A DNA stretch of 64,000 nucleotides from Aggregatilinea lenta (GTDB lineage: Bacteria; Chloroflexota; Anaerolineae; Aggregatilineales; Aggregatilineaceae): positions 1,593,506-1,657,505 of the forward strand of contig NZ_BFCB01000002.1 in NCBI RefSeq assembly GCF_003569045.1, read 5' to 3'. Below the pieces are notes generated by a model. That model made no database searches. It saw only the letters and a program-made list of their open reading frames with translations, and had not been told where the DNA came from. Position numbers and translations under genes: made by a program. Below are positions 43,388-51,990 of the stretch, piece after piece; position 1 is the first letter of the stretch; every line of letters starts with the position of its first letter.

Positions 43388-43474
43388 CTCATCCCGATCC
43401 TTCTCCGGCGATGATTGGAAAGCGGAGACAAGCATAACAGCGCGATCTCGTAGGGGCGTATGACTATACGCCCC
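43388..43474 (+). repeat. Composite repeat: degenerate element A (43388-43432) plus element B (43450-43474)
   Basis: A is recognisable but degraded (TCATCCCGATCCTTCTCC ... GATTGGAAAGCGGAGACA). B is good: GTAGGGGCGTAT-GACT-ATACGCCCC. It lies between two plus-strand genes. Confidence 0.7.
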
Positions 43475-43528
43475 GCTCGTTTTTCCCCCTTTCCGCCCCT
43501 GAAACCGCCTCGACACCCCGCCGTACTG

Positions 43529-43534
43529 TATAAT
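43529..43534 (+). promoter_or_regulatory. Probable -10 box of the DUF2085 gene
   Basis: A perfect TATAAT lies 46 bases before the ATG at 43580. No clear -35. Confidence 0.45.
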
Positions 43535-43579
43535 CGGAGGCCGCGCCTGTCTTATCACACTATGGGGAGGCAAGCCCTC

Positions 43580-44431
43580 ATGACGACCGCCCAGGAACCC
43601 GCTCCGGCTGCGCCCGCGCCTGCCGCGCCCCCGGCCTATTCGCCACGGGTCCGGTGGTTCATACTGGCGCTGGCGCTGGCGATCTTCGGGGCGTGGCTGC
43701 TGGGCACGCCGGGCGGCCTGTGGGGCAAAGCGGACGCGGTCGGCTACGCGATCTGCCACCGCATCCCGGCACGCAGCCTCCACGTGCATGGGCGAGCGCT
43801 GCCGCTATGCGCGCGCTGCACGGGCATCTACATGGGCGTGATGGCGGGCATGATCGTCTATGGCCTCAGTGGACGTCTGCGCAGCGGGCGGCTGCCGCCG
43901 GCGCGTGTGCTGGCTGTGCTGCTTGCCTTCGGGCTGGCGATCGCGGCGGACGGCCTCAACAGCTACCTGAGCCTGTTCGCGTTTTACAGCCCCGTCTACA
44001 CGCCGAACAACACACTGCGGCTGATTACCGGCCTCTTTGCCGGGCTGACGATGATCACGATTGTGCTGCCCGTGTTCAACCTGTCGGCGTGGCGCAGCCC
44101 TGCGCCCTCCGCCCCACTGAACAGCCTGAAGGAGCTGGTTGCACTGTGCGCCATCGGCGCGGCGGCGATCGCGGGTGTGCTGCTGGAAATTCCCGCGCTG
44201 GTGTTGGCCTTCGCCCTGCTGAGCGTGGTGGGCGTGGTGCTCATGTTCGTGCTGATCGGCTGCATCCTGTTTCTGGCGGCGGCCCGGCGTGACGGCGCGG
44301 CAGTGCGCTGGCGCGAGCTGCTCGTGCCGGGGGTGGCGGGTGTCACGTTCGCATTCGCGGTGATCGGAATCATTAACGTTGTGCGGTATGCGCTGACCGG
44401 TACCTGGGATGGCTTCACTTTTCTCCAATAA
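43580..44431 (+). CDS. DUF2085 membrane protein
   Basis: 283 residues from ATG at 43580 with GGGGAGG nine bases upstream. The N-terminus is Pro/Ala-rich. The family mark is CHRIPARSLHVHGRALPLCARCTGIYMG (about residues 60-87), with its CHR-P, Cys pair and GIY. About seven hydrophobic helices follow. Function of DUF2085 proteins is not established; the Cys pair suggests metal or disulfide. A Pro-rich tail inside the membrane region (SPAPSAPLNSLK) is a cytosolic loop. Co-directional with the next gene, which begins 57 bases downstream. Confidence 0.85.
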   Translation: MTTAQEPAPAAPAPAAPPAYSPRVRWFILALALAIFGAWLLGTPGGLWGKADAVGYAICHRIPARSLHVHGRALPLCARCTGIYMGVMAGMIVYGLSGRLRSGRLPPARVLAVLLAFGLAIAADGLNSYLSLFAFYSPVYTPNNTLRLITGLFAGLTMITIVLPVFNLSAWRSPAPSAPLNSLKELVALCAIGAAAIAGVLLEIPALVLAFALLSVVGVVLMFVLIGCILFLAAARRDGAAVRWRELLVPGVAGVTFAFAVIGIINVVRYALTGTWDGFTFLQ

Positions 44432-44487
44432 TCTACTACAATGAAGCATCAATTGATGTATCGTAAAGGAAGGTTGGGGAAACAGGT

Positions 44488-45324
44488 ATGTTCAACGAAA
44501 CGCTCTACGCCGTCCAGGCACTCCAACTTTTACGCAAACAGTCCGAAATGCGCGCGCGGGATCTGACCGATCAGCTTCGAACCGCGATCGCGGCGCAGGG
44601 CGTCCGGCTGGACCGCCCCAACCAGGAGATCGAGCCGCTGCTCTTGCTGCTGGACGCGGGCCTGATCCGGGTCTACATGAAGTCGGAGGTCCGGCCCGAT
44701 CGGGAGATCCCGTACATGAGCGCCGAGCGTTTCAAGCAGACCTGGACGCAGTTCGGCCTGGAGCACTACCTGTTCGCGGTGTCGGACACGCTGCCGCGCG
44801 TGCAGCGGGCATTGGGGATCTTCAGCCTGACGGAGCTGGAACAACGCGCGCACGGCGACTCGATGACGGTCTCGCCGGTCTTCGGGCTGCCGCATCACAG
44901 CCACCTTCGGCGCAACCTCTACGCGCTGCTGCCGCCCAGCGCCGTGATGCGCCCGGTCTACGAATCGGGGATCCGTCCTGCAGCGGACGGGTTGAACCTG
45001 ACGATGGGCATCGCCGACGACTGCTTCGCCGGACGCGTGAGCGTGGTCGAGATCTGGGAAGCGCTGTACGCGGCGGACATCATTCTGGCCGACCTCACCC
45101 ACCGGCATCCGGCGGTGCTCTATGAGCTGGGCATCACGCACACGCTCGGCAAGCACACGATCCTGATCGCGCAGTCGCTCGACGACATCCCGGTCGAGTT
45201 CCGCCAGTTGGACCACATCGTGTATGAGAACAGCAAAGAGGGACTGAACACCCTGTGCAGCGATCTACAGGCGCAGCTGCTGGCGTTTGCCAAAGCGAAC
45301 GACAGCGTGGACCTGCCCGCCTGA
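44488..45324 (+). CDS. Protein with C-terminal nucleoside-2-deoxyribosyltransferase-like domain
   Basis: 278 residues. The N-terminal half (residues 1-140) is alpha-helical and unassigned. The C-terminal half has the pattern of the nucleotide-binding, Rossmann-like domain often found in uncharacterised bacterial proteins: MRPVYESGIRPAADGLNLTMGIADD, then VVEIWEALYAADIILADLTHRHPAVLYELGITHTLGKHTILIAQ. The Asp in ADLT and the Glu in YELG are the usual conserved acidic residues of nucleoside 2-deoxyribosyltransferase folds. Such domains also occur in TIR-related anti-phage effectors, but no defence gene is adjacent, so I keep it as predicted nucleotide-processing. Confidence 0.75.
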   Translation: MFNETLYAVQALQLLRKQSEMRARDLTDQLRTAIAAQGVRLDRPNQEIEPLLLLLDAGLIRVYMKSEVRPDREIPYMSAERFKQTWTQFGLEHYLFAVSDTLPRVQRALGIFSLTELEQRAHGDSMTVSPVFGLPHHSHLRRNLYALLPPSAVMRPVYESGIRPAADGLNLTMGIADDCFAGRVSVVEIWEALYAADIILADLTHRHPAVLYELGITHTLGKHTILIAQSLDDIPVEFRQLDHIVYENSKEGLNTLCSDLQAQLLAFAKANDSVDLPA

Positions 45325-45330
45325 CGCCGC

Positions 45331-45804
45331 TCAGGGGATGGCGTCGAAGGGCGGCTGGCGCTGCGCCGCCTGCTGAAGCAGCTCGCCGAGCGCGCGCCCC
45401 ACTTGGGCGCGCGTCGCTTCGTCCAGGGCCAGCGCGTCGAACTCGTCCTGGTCGAGGATCGTCGACGCGCCAGACGGCGCAATGTAGAGGTCGAGCGCCA
45501 GATCGTCGGCCACGACGGTGCCGTCCTCGATCCGGGCCGGACGGCTGAAGTTACAGTACCACCCGGTCAGGTGATCGTCGTCGACGTCGTGCATCTCGAA
45601 GATGCTGTACCAGCGGTCGCCGTAAAACCGTTCCACGAAGCGATCGCCGCGCCGGAAGGTGTGATAGTCCGTGTCGCGGTCATCCCGGTCGAAGAATGCT
45701 TCGAGCACTAGCCACGTCTTGCCGCGCTCTAGGATGCGCCCCTCGTAGCGCCAGACTTCGCGCCCCGCGTGATCGTTCTTGATCACCGTCACCGCGTCAT
45801 TCAT
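45331..45804 (-). CDS. DUF402 family protein
   Basis: 157 residues. DUF402 pattern: FFDRDDRDTDYHTFRRGDRFVERFYGDRWYSIFEMHD then GWYCNFSRPARIEDGTVVADDLALDLYIAPSG and LDQDEFDAL. Related proteins include FomD and the nucleoside-phosphatase-like members, where the Tyr and acidic residues bind metal and a nucleotide diester. The start overlaps the stop of the histidine kinase gene by 4 nt, so it is co-translated with the kinase. It converges on the plus-strand gene ending at 45324. Confidence 0.82.
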   Translation of the reverse strand: MNDAVTVIKNDHAGREVWRYEGRILERGKTWLVLEAFFDRDDRDTDYHTFRRGDRFVERFYGDRWYSIFEMHDVDDDHLTGWYCNFSRPARIEDGTVVADDLALDLYIAPSGASTILDQDEFDALALDEATRAQVGRALGELLQQAAQRQPPFDAIP

Positions 45805-48080
45805 TGCCGCACCGCGTAACTGATGCCCGCCATACCGTCCACCTCGGCGCAGTCCTGCGCGCCGTTCAACGTCACTTTGAAAAGTGTCCCCTGCCCTTCG
45901 GTGGTTTCCAGCGCGATCTCGCCGTTGTGCAGCTCGATGATGTCGCGCGCGATGGTCAGGCCCAGGCTGACCCCATCCACGCGGCCCTGCGTCGCCCAGA
46001 AAAATGGCTCAAAGACCTGGCCCATCTCCGACCCGCTGAGCAGATCCATACCCGCGTCGAGGATGGTCAGGACCGGACGCTTTCGCCCGTCGTCGGTGTG
46101 CAGGCGGATGGTGATCGTGCCGCCGGGCAGGCTGTTTTGGATGGCCATCGTGATCAGGTTGGTGATTGCCTGCGTGATGCGCCGCCGGTCCACGCAGACG
46201 GGGATTTCCGCCTGCGGCAGCGTCGCGGCGATGTCGATCCCGCTTTGCTCGGCCACCTGTCGCAGCGAGTCAATCGCGTCCTGCAGCACCGCTTGCAAGG
46301 GGACAACCTCGCTGCGGAGCTGCATGGCGTCGTGTTCCAATCGCACCACGTCCAGCAGGTCTTCGACCAGACGCGCCATGCCGTTCGAGACTTCGTCCAG
46401 CACGTCCAGGTGCTGGACGGTCTTTTCCGGCTGGCGGCGCATCAGGTAGAGGCGCGTCTTCAGGTTCGACATCGGCGTGCGCAGCTCGTGCGCGGCGTGC
46501 GTCAGGAAGCGGTTTTTCTGGGCCAGCACGGCCTTGTCGCGGCTGATATCGCGGATGATGGTCACCCGTCCCAGGATCTTGTCGTAAGGGCCGGTGACCT
46601 GCGTCGTCGTCACCGAGGTTTCGAGGACAGTGCCGTCCTTGCGCCGCAGCCGCAGCTCGCCGCGCCACGGACGCTGCGTATTGAATGCCTGCCCGATCCG
46701 GTCGCGCAGATCCTGCGAATCGTCAGCATCCGTCGGGGCCGCCAGCTTGAACAACGTCAACTGCTGCTCGATGATCTCGTCCTCGCTGTAGCCGAGCATG
46801 ATGACCAGGGCGTGATTCACGTACTGCACGTACTCGTTCTCGGTGTAGGCCACGCCCTCGCCCATCGAGTCGAAAATCGCGCGCAGCTTGGCCCGCTCGC
46901 GGTCCAGCTCCGCCGAGCGCTCGATAAGCTGCTGCTCTCGCTCGATGGCGTAGTCGCGCATCGCGTCGTAGACGTGCGCGTTCTGCACGGCGGTCGCCGT
47001 CTGCTCGGCGACGGCTTGCAGCCGCCACGCGTCCCGCTCGCCGAAGGCAGCCTCGGCCTGGGCCTCCAGCGCCAGCAGCCCGATCAGCCGCCCGCGTAAG
47101 CGAACCGGCGCGAGCAGGTGCGACGCGGCCTGGGACAGAACGACCGCCTGCCCCCAGTAACTGTTCGAATACGCGGCGGCGGTTAACGCCAGCGGCGTTT
47201 GATCCTTAAACATCTGCGCCAGGACCGTGCCCGACACCGTCTGTTTGCGCAGCGCAAAAATGAGATCCTGCCCCGGCTTGTCGTAGCCGTAGCAGCGCAC
47301 CACGTGGGCGTTGGCGTCGTCGAAGATGATCACGTAGGCCGCGTCGTAGGGCACGATGTGCGCCAGGTGGGTCAGGATGAAGTCCAGCACGTCGGAGATG
47401 TCGATCAGCTCGTTGATGGCATTCGCCATGTCGCGCAGCGTTTCGATCACCAGGCGCTGCGCGCGCTCGGCAACCTCGGCCTCTTTGCGCGCGGTGATGT
47501 CTTCTTTGACGGCCAGGTAGTGCGTGATGCGCCCGTGCGCATCTTTGATGGGCGAGATCGAGGCGTATTCCCAGTACAGCTCGCCGTTCTTCTTTCTGTT
47601 GTGGAACTCGCCGCGCCACTCGTCACCGGCCTTGATCGCCGTCCACATGCGCGCGTACTCGTCCGAGGAGGTCTCGCCCGACTTCAGAATATTGGGGTTG
47701 CGTCCCGCCACTTCTTCGAGGGTATAGCCGGTCAGGGCGGTGAATTTAGGATTCACGTACTCGATCTGACCGGCAAGATTGGTGATCATCACCGTACTGG
47801 GGCTTTGCTCGACCGCGCGCGAAAGCTGGCGCAGGCGGTCGTCAATGCTACGCTGGCGGTACGACGCAATCTCGAAGTACAGGCCCAACGCGAGGAAGCT
47901 GACCAGCCCCGCCAGCAGATCGGCACGGCCTGTCGTCACGGGGTGATCCGCCTCGATGGCAAGATCCAGCAGCAGATGCACGAGTGCATTTGACAGCCAG
48001 AACAGCGCTCCCAGGCCAATCCCCACCGACACCACCCGGCGCCAGTCTTTTGCCGGCCCCTTCTGGAATAACGCCGTCAT
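45801..48080 (-). CDS. Membrane sensor histidine kinase with PAS-GAF-PAS
   Basis: 759 residues from ATG at 48080, with GAGGA five bases upstream. Two hydrophobic helices near the N-terminus (about residues 15-75) anchor it. Then PAS (about 85-205; NPKFTALTGYTLEEVAGRNP), GAF (about 225-385), a second PAS (about 400-520), HisKA with the phospho-accepting His in LTHAAHELRTPMSNL (about 533), and a HATPase_c domain (about 630-755). The ATP lid is degenerate: the G1 box reads ILDAGMDLLSGSE in place of D-x-G-x-G, and G2 is VSLGLTI. Ligand unknown. No response regulator is adjacent. Confidence 0.9.
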   Translation of the reverse strand: MTALFQKGPAKDWRRVVSVGIGLGALFWLSNALVHLLLDLAIEADHPVTTGRADLLAGLVSFLALGLYFEIASYRQRSIDDRLRQLSRAVEQSPSTVMITNLAGQIEYVNPKFTALTGYTLEEVAGRNPNILKSGETSSDEYARMWTAIKAGDEWRGEFHNRKKNGELYWEYASISPIKDAHGRITHYLAVKEDITARKEAEVAERAQRLVIETLRDMANAINELIDISDVLDFILTHLAHIVPYDAAYVIIFDDANAHVVRCYGYDKPGQDLIFALRKQTVSGTVLAQMFKDQTPLALTAAAYSNSYWGQAVVLSQAASHLLAPVRLRGRLIGLLALEAQAEAAFGERDAWRLQAVAEQTATAVQNAHVYDAMRDYAIEREQQLIERSAELDRERAKLRAIFDSMGEGVAYTENEYVQYVNHALVIMLGYSEDEIIEQQLTLFKLAAPTDADDSQDLRDRIGQAFNTQRPWRGELRLRRKDGTVLETSVTTTQVTGPYDKILGRVTIIRDISRDKAVLAQKNRFLTHAAHELRTPMSNLKTRLYLMRRQPEKTVQHLDVLDEVSNGMARLVEDLLDVVRLEHDAMQLRSEVVPLQAVLQDAIDSLRQVAEQSGIDIAATLPQAEIPVCVDRRRITQAITNLITMAIQNSLPGGTITIRLHTDDGRKRPVLTILDAGMDLLSGSEMGQVFEPFFWATQGRVDGVSLGLTIARDIIELHNGEIALETTEGQGTLFKVTLNGAQDCAEVDGMAGISYAVRQ

Positions 48081-48205
48081 GCCAGTCCTCGACGTGTGCG
48101 AAAAAGGGATGCATATCCAGGATGCATTGCAGCGGCAGAGTGATGAGCCGGATGCGCGCGATTTCGACACCGCTCCCCGATATTGTCCCTCAGATAATTG
48201 TCATG

Positions 48206-48211
48206 ATTATA
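48206..48211 (-). promoter_or_regulatory. Probable -10 box of the PAS/GAF kinase gene
   Basis: TATAAT on the minus strand within an AT-rich block (48171-48260), about 125 bases before the ATG. A matching -35 is not clear. Confidence 0.4.
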
Positions 48212-48308
48212 GAGGAAATAAATAAAAAACCGATCAAAATAATCAATGAACTTTGAAATAAAATGACGGGACGCCAACACCGGAGCGGGCGGCAAGACAA
48301 AATCGGGT

Positions 48309-49127
48309 CTAGGGAAGGCGCACGAACGCGCCGAGCGTGCGAAATTCCGCAGTGCGTGAGGTAGGAAACGGCTGGACGCGAACATCGAAATAGATACCAT
48401 CCACGACACGCGCTGGTTCGCCGGGGGCAGAAACAAGTTCCAGGCTGATGCGCAGCTTACCCGGCTGGAAGGCGGTTATCTTGAAGCGCACCGGTCCCGC
48501 GGCGGCGTCGGCAGGCAGGTCGAGCGCCTGCTCGACCGGATCGACCTCGCAGTTCGGCGCGGTTACGCGCAGCAGTACGGTTTGTGGCTGCGTCATGGTT
48601 GGCTCACGCGGCGCGTTGAGGCCCGCCATGAGAATGGTGCCCAGCCCGACCGCCATTTCCTCCGCTACCAGGACGGACAACTGGCGCTGTGCGGATGCCA
48701 GGGACGGTTCCACGGGCGCGGATGTGTCTGCGGGTGTCTCTGCCGGTACGGAAGGCTGCGAAGCAGCTTCTTCCGGAGCGCTATCCGGCACGGCGACCGG
48801 CTCGCCTACCACCGGAGCAACGGGCACGGCAGGTGCAGCAGGGATATCGGGCGCAGGTGCGGACATAGTCGCTTCAGCAGGCGAGTCATCCTGCATCCGG
48901 GTACTCATCGCCGCGCGGCCCCGCTCCGTCAGAGCGTACATGCCGTCGGCAGGCATATTCACCAGCCGCAGCGTCACCAACCGCCGGATCGACTTGCGGA
49001 AGCCGCGCTCGCTGAGGTCTGCCGCCGCCATAAGCTGGGTGGCGTCCATCCCATCCGGGGACGCTACCAGCGCGTCGAGAAGGCTTTTGGCTTGCTCTGG
49101 AAGGGCGGGAAGCTCGGCGGGATACAC
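48309..49127 (-). CDS. Winged-helix-like protein with a low-complexity linker
   Basis: 272 residues from GTG at 49127; GAGGG five bases upstream. Residues about 10-75 fit a winged helix-turn-helix (QAKSLLDALVASPDGMDATQLMAAADLSERGFRKSIRRLVTLRLVNMPADGMYALTERG is the region). An Ala/Pro/Val/Ser-rich linker follows (about 80-150), then a C-terminal beta-rich domain with VLLRVTAPNCEVDPVEQ and VRFKITAFQPGKLRISLELV. No membrane segment. A DNA-binding sensor or adaptor is possible; I do not recognise the C-terminal domain. Confidence 0.7.
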   Translation of the reverse strand: MYPAELPALPEQAKSLLDALVASPDGMDATQLMAAADLSERGFRKSIRRLVTLRLVNMPADGMYALTERGRAAMSTRMQDDSPAEATMSAPAPDIPAAPAVPVAPVVGEPVAVPDSAPEEAASQPSVPAETPADTSAPVEPSLASAQRQLSVLVAEEMAVGLGTILMAGLNAPREPTMTQPQTVLLRVTAPNCEVDPVEQALDLPADAAAGPVRFKITAFQPGKLRISLELVSAPGEPARVVDGIYFDVRVQPFPTSRTAEFRTLGAFVRLP

Positions 49128-49220
49128 GGTTACCCTCGGCGGTCAGGCGATCATATCACAACAATAGAAGTATGCTTGTGCTTCATCAAGGGTACACCAG
49201 TACCACAATGAATCGCAAAA

Positions 49221-49260
49221 TGAAAACGGATCGTCCGCCCCTGTGGGACGCCGATCCGTT
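49221..49260 (-). terminator. Hairpin downstream of the small coiled-coil gene
   Basis: 9-bp perfect arms AACGGATCG / CGATCCGTT, extended inward by a partial GTCC / GGAC pairing. On the minus strand it ends CGTTTTCATTTT. It is about 100 bases past the stop at 49364. At 49282-49325 a CCTTCTCC / GGGAGAGA run resembles a decayed element A. Confidence 0.6.
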
Positions 49261-49363
49261 AGAGTGTGTACGGAAACCCGCATCCCCGATCCCTTCTCCC
49301 TGGGAGAGAAGAGGAGTAAAGCCGCTTTCCATCCACGCTCTCAGAAAGGCCGGATTCCGGCGG

Positions 49364-49708
49364 TTATTTGACGCGCACGCCGCCGTTGACGCGGCTCTCG
49401 CGGCGGTAATCCTTCAACCACCCATAACGCAGCGGATCGTTGATGATCAGCTCGTCCAGGGCGCGGGTGTCGTACGAACGGCGCACACCCTCGCTGGTAA
49501 GCTGGGCATAGCCACTGTCGTCGCTCCAGTTCGATCCACGCTCGCTAAGCAGGTCACGCAGCTCGTCTTTCGCGAGCGTGATGCGTGCATCCAGCGTGGC
49601 CGCCTGCATCTGGCTGGTGCGAATCAACTCGACCAACTCGGTAATGCGGCGATCCAGCGTTTCTCCAACCAGCGTGGTCTGTTTTGTGTCGGTCGTGACC
49701 GAACTCAT
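49364..49708 (-). CDS. Small coiled-coil protein of unknown function
   Basis: 114 residues from ATG at 49708, with AGAGGA six bases upstream. The N-terminal two thirds are helical with heptad character (RRITELVELIRTSQMQAATLDARITLAKDEL), and the C-terminal third carries charged and aromatic residues (SYDTRALDELIINDPLRYGWLKDYRRE). It has the look of small phage-type accessory proteins, but no phage genes are near. Not recognised. Confidence 0.65.
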   Translation of the reverse strand: MSSVTTDTKQTTLVGETLDRRITELVELIRTSQMQAATLDARITLAKDELRDLLSERGSNWSDDSGYAQLTSEGVRRSYDTRALDELIINDPLRYGWLKDYRRESRVNGGVRVK

Positions 49709-49849
49709 CACAATTCCTCTCAACCGCTACCTTTACGGAACGCACGCTTTTCCTTCATTGCGTACGTCATCATTATCGATCACCAACGTAAAAATGAGGT
49801 TAGCGCAAGCATTAGATCGCCGTTAAAACGCGGAGTGTGTTGAGAGAAC

Positions 49850-50644
49850 TCAGGCGCGGGTTTCCGCTTGTTCGAGCGCGTCGAGCAGTTCCGCTTCCAG
49901 GCGGCGCAAGTCTTCCGACACGACCGACAACGATCCGCGCGGGCGCGGCAGATCGACATGCAGCTCGCGCACGATGCGGCCCGGTCGCGCGCTGAAGACG
50001 AGCACGCGGTCGCCCAGGAAGACGGCCTCTTCCACGTCGTGCGTGATGAACAGGATCGTTTTGCGGAAGCGCTGCCACACGTCGAGCAGCCAGCGCTGAA
50101 GGTCGCGGCGCGTCAGCGCGTCGAGCGCGCCGAACGGCTCATCGAGCAGCAGCACGTCGCGGTCGGTGAGGAAGGTGCGCAGCAGCGCGGCCCGCTGGCG
50201 CATCCCGCCGGAGAGGGTATCGGGGAACGCGTCCTCAAAGCCGTCCAGGCCGAACAGCGGCATGAGGTCGCGCGCGCGCTGGCGGGCCTCCTTGCGCGGA
50301 CGCCCGTCCAGTTCCGGCCCCAGGATGACGTTGTTGAGTACGGTGCGCCACGGCAGCAGCAGATCGCGCTGGGGCATGTAGCCCACCCGCCCGGTTCGGT
50401 GACCAATGGGCGCGCCGTTGATGATGATCTCGCCGCTGTCGGGCTGGGCCAGCCCGGTGATCAGGTTGAACAGCGTGCTCTTTCCGCTGCCGCTCGGCCC
50501 GATAATGGTGATCAACTCGCCGGGCTGCGCGCTCAGGCTGACGTCGGCGAGGGCCTGCACGTCGTGCCCGCCGTCGCGGAACGTCTTGCTGACGCCGCGC
50601 ACGTCCAGGCACGGGGCGGAATCGGGCTGCGGTGGGTTGTGCAT
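49850..50644 (-). CDS. thiZ: ABC transporter ATP-binding subunit, thiamine-precursor type
   Basis: 264 residues. Walker A GPSGSGKSTLFN, signature LSGGMRQRAALLR, Walker B DVLLLDEPFGALD, H-loop FITHDVEEAV. The overall pattern is of the nitrate/sulfonate/taurine importer group, to which the thiamine-precursor ThiXYZ importer also belongs. Context decides: the upstream genes in the same operon are the permease and NMT1/THI5-like binding protein under a TPP riboswitch. It powers uptake; a composite repeat lies between it and the binding-protein gene. Confidence 0.85.
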   Translation of the reverse strand: MHNPPQPDSAPCLDVRGVSKTFRDGGHDVQALADVSLSAQPGELITIIGPSGSGKSTLFNLITGLAQPDSGEIIINGAPIGHRTGRVGYMPQRDLLLPWRTVLNNVILGPELDGRPRKEARQRARDLMPLFGLDGFEDAFPDTLSGGMRQRAALLRTFLTDRDVLLLDEPFGALDALTRRDLQRWLLDVWQRFRKTILFITHDVEEAVFLGDRVLVFSARPGRIVRELHVDLPRPRGSLSVVSEDLRRLEAELLDALEQAETRA

Positions 50645-50654
50645 AGGATCCAGA

Positions 50655-50749
50655 CCTCACCCCCGGCCCCTCTCCAATCCGATTGGAGAGGGGAGACAGG
50701 CAAATGATCGGTAGGTTCTGTGTAGGGGCAATTCATGAATTGCCCCTAC
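50655..50749 (+). repeat. Composite repeat: element A (50655-50696) plus element B (50722-50749)
   Basis: A: CCTCACCCCCGGCCCCTCTC, return GATTGGAGAGGGGAG. B is perfect: GTAGGGGCAATTCA / TGAATTGCCCCTAC, 14-bp arms with no loop. It interrupts the thiamine operon between the SBP and ATPase genes. Confidence 0.9.
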
Positions 50750-50766
50750 GGGTATAACCGCATTAT

Positions 50767-50794
50767 GTAGGGGCGTATAGCCATACGCCCCTAC
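50767..50794. repeat. Element B hairpin, 12-bp arms
   Basis: GTAGGGGCGTAT-AGCC-ATACGCCCCTAC. Second B element, 17 bases from the previous one, in the same intercistronic gap. Confidence 0.9.
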
Positions 50795-50814
50795 GGGAGC
50801 CAAAAGGCGGGCGG

Positions 50815-51897
50815 TCAGTCACTCTCGGCGGGAACTGTGCCGGGCAGGAAGGCGTTGGTGAATGCAGCCCCGGCGTCGATGCCCGATTCGAGGATGCCGT
50901 TATCCACCAGGAAATCGGTGTAGCCCTGCCACACGCTCGCCTGCTGCTCGCCCCAGCGCGGCGCATCGGACTGGAACTCCGGCGCGAGCCATTCCGCCCC
51001 GGCGTGGATCAGGTCGCTGTCCAGCTCCGGCACGGCCTCCAGCAGCATATTCGCGGCTTCGTCCGGGTGATCGATGGCGTAGGCATAACCGCGCGCGGTC
51101 GCCTGCACGAAGGCCGCGACCACATCCGGCTGCTGCTCGACCATGTCCGGGCCGGTGATCAGGATCGGCGTGTAGTAATCGGGCACGCAGTCGAAGTAGT
51201 CCATCATCATCACCGCGTCCAGGTCCACGCCGCTCAATTCAGCCTGAACGCCCTGCACGCCGTAGAAGATCCAGGCCAGATCGATGCGGTCCTGCTGCAT
51301 GAGCTGGATCAGGTCCACGTAGCCCACGTTCACGTACTCGACCGAATCCGGCTCCGCGCCGTCGCAGGCCAGCAGCGTATTGAGGATCGCGTTTTCCAGG
51401 TCCGGCTGGCCGAAGCCGCCGTAGCGCAGGCCCGCCATATCCGCCGGGGTGCTGATCGGGTGCATATCCGCAATACTTACGAAGCCGGACGTGTTGTGCT
51501 GGATGATCGCGGCCAGCGAGACGACCGGCGTCCCCCCCGCGATGGCGTAGGTGGCGAACTCCTGGAAGCTCACACCGAAATCGGCCACGCCGTTGGCGAC
51601 CAGCGCCTCGACCTGAATGTCGCTCGGCTCTTGGAACTCGACGCTCAGGTTAGCGTCGTCGTAGTAGCCGAGCGCCTGCGCCGCGTAAAAGCCGAGGTGG
51701 TTCGCGTTGGGCGTCCAGTCGAGCATCAGGATCACGTCCGTTGGCTCGTCCGCGCGGGCGAATTCCGTCGCGCCACCCAGGTGATCGTCCGCCTGATCGC
51801 TTGGTTCTTCCGTGCCGTCGCCCTGCGCCCAGACCGGGACGCCCATTGCCAGCATCAGCGCGAGGCTGAGCAGCATCAAACTTCGCTTAAGGTGCAT
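50815..51897 (-). CDS. thiY: Thiamine-precursor-binding protein (NMT1/THI5-like, ThiY type)
   Basis: 360 residues from ATG at 51897 with AAGGAG nine bases upstream. Signal peptide with cleavage near VWAQG. The mature protein shows the family signature DWTPNANHLGFYAAQALGYY and FQEPSDIQVEALVANGVADFGVSFQEF, then AWIFYGVQGVQAELSG, as in the HMP-phosphate synthase-like ABC binding proteins. It delivers a pyrimidine precursor of thiamine to the permease. TPP riboswitch context supports thiamine over nitrate or sulfonate. Confidence 0.88.
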   Translation of the reverse strand: MHLKRSLMLLSLALMLAMGVPVWAQGDGTEEPSDQADDHLGGATEFARADEPTDVILMLDWTPNANHLGFYAAQALGYYDDANLSVEFQEPSDIQVEALVANGVADFGVSFQEFATYAIAGGTPVVSLAAIIQHNTSGFVSIADMHPISTPADMAGLRYGGFGQPDLENAILNTLLACDGAEPDSVEYVNVGYVDLIQLMQQDRIDLAWIFYGVQGVQAELSGVDLDAVMMMDYFDCVPDYYTPILITGPDMVEQQPDVVAAFVQATARGYAYAIDHPDEAANMLLEAVPELDSDLIHAGAEWLAPEFQSDAPRWGEQQASVWQGYTDFLVDNGILESGIDAGAAFTNAFLPGTVPAESD

Positions 51898-51990
51898 CGT
51901 GCCAAACTCCTTCACAATTGGATCGAACAAAACGGTTGGGGAGCGGGCTGGCCCGGCCCTTCCCCGGTCACGTCTCCGATCGGATGCGTC

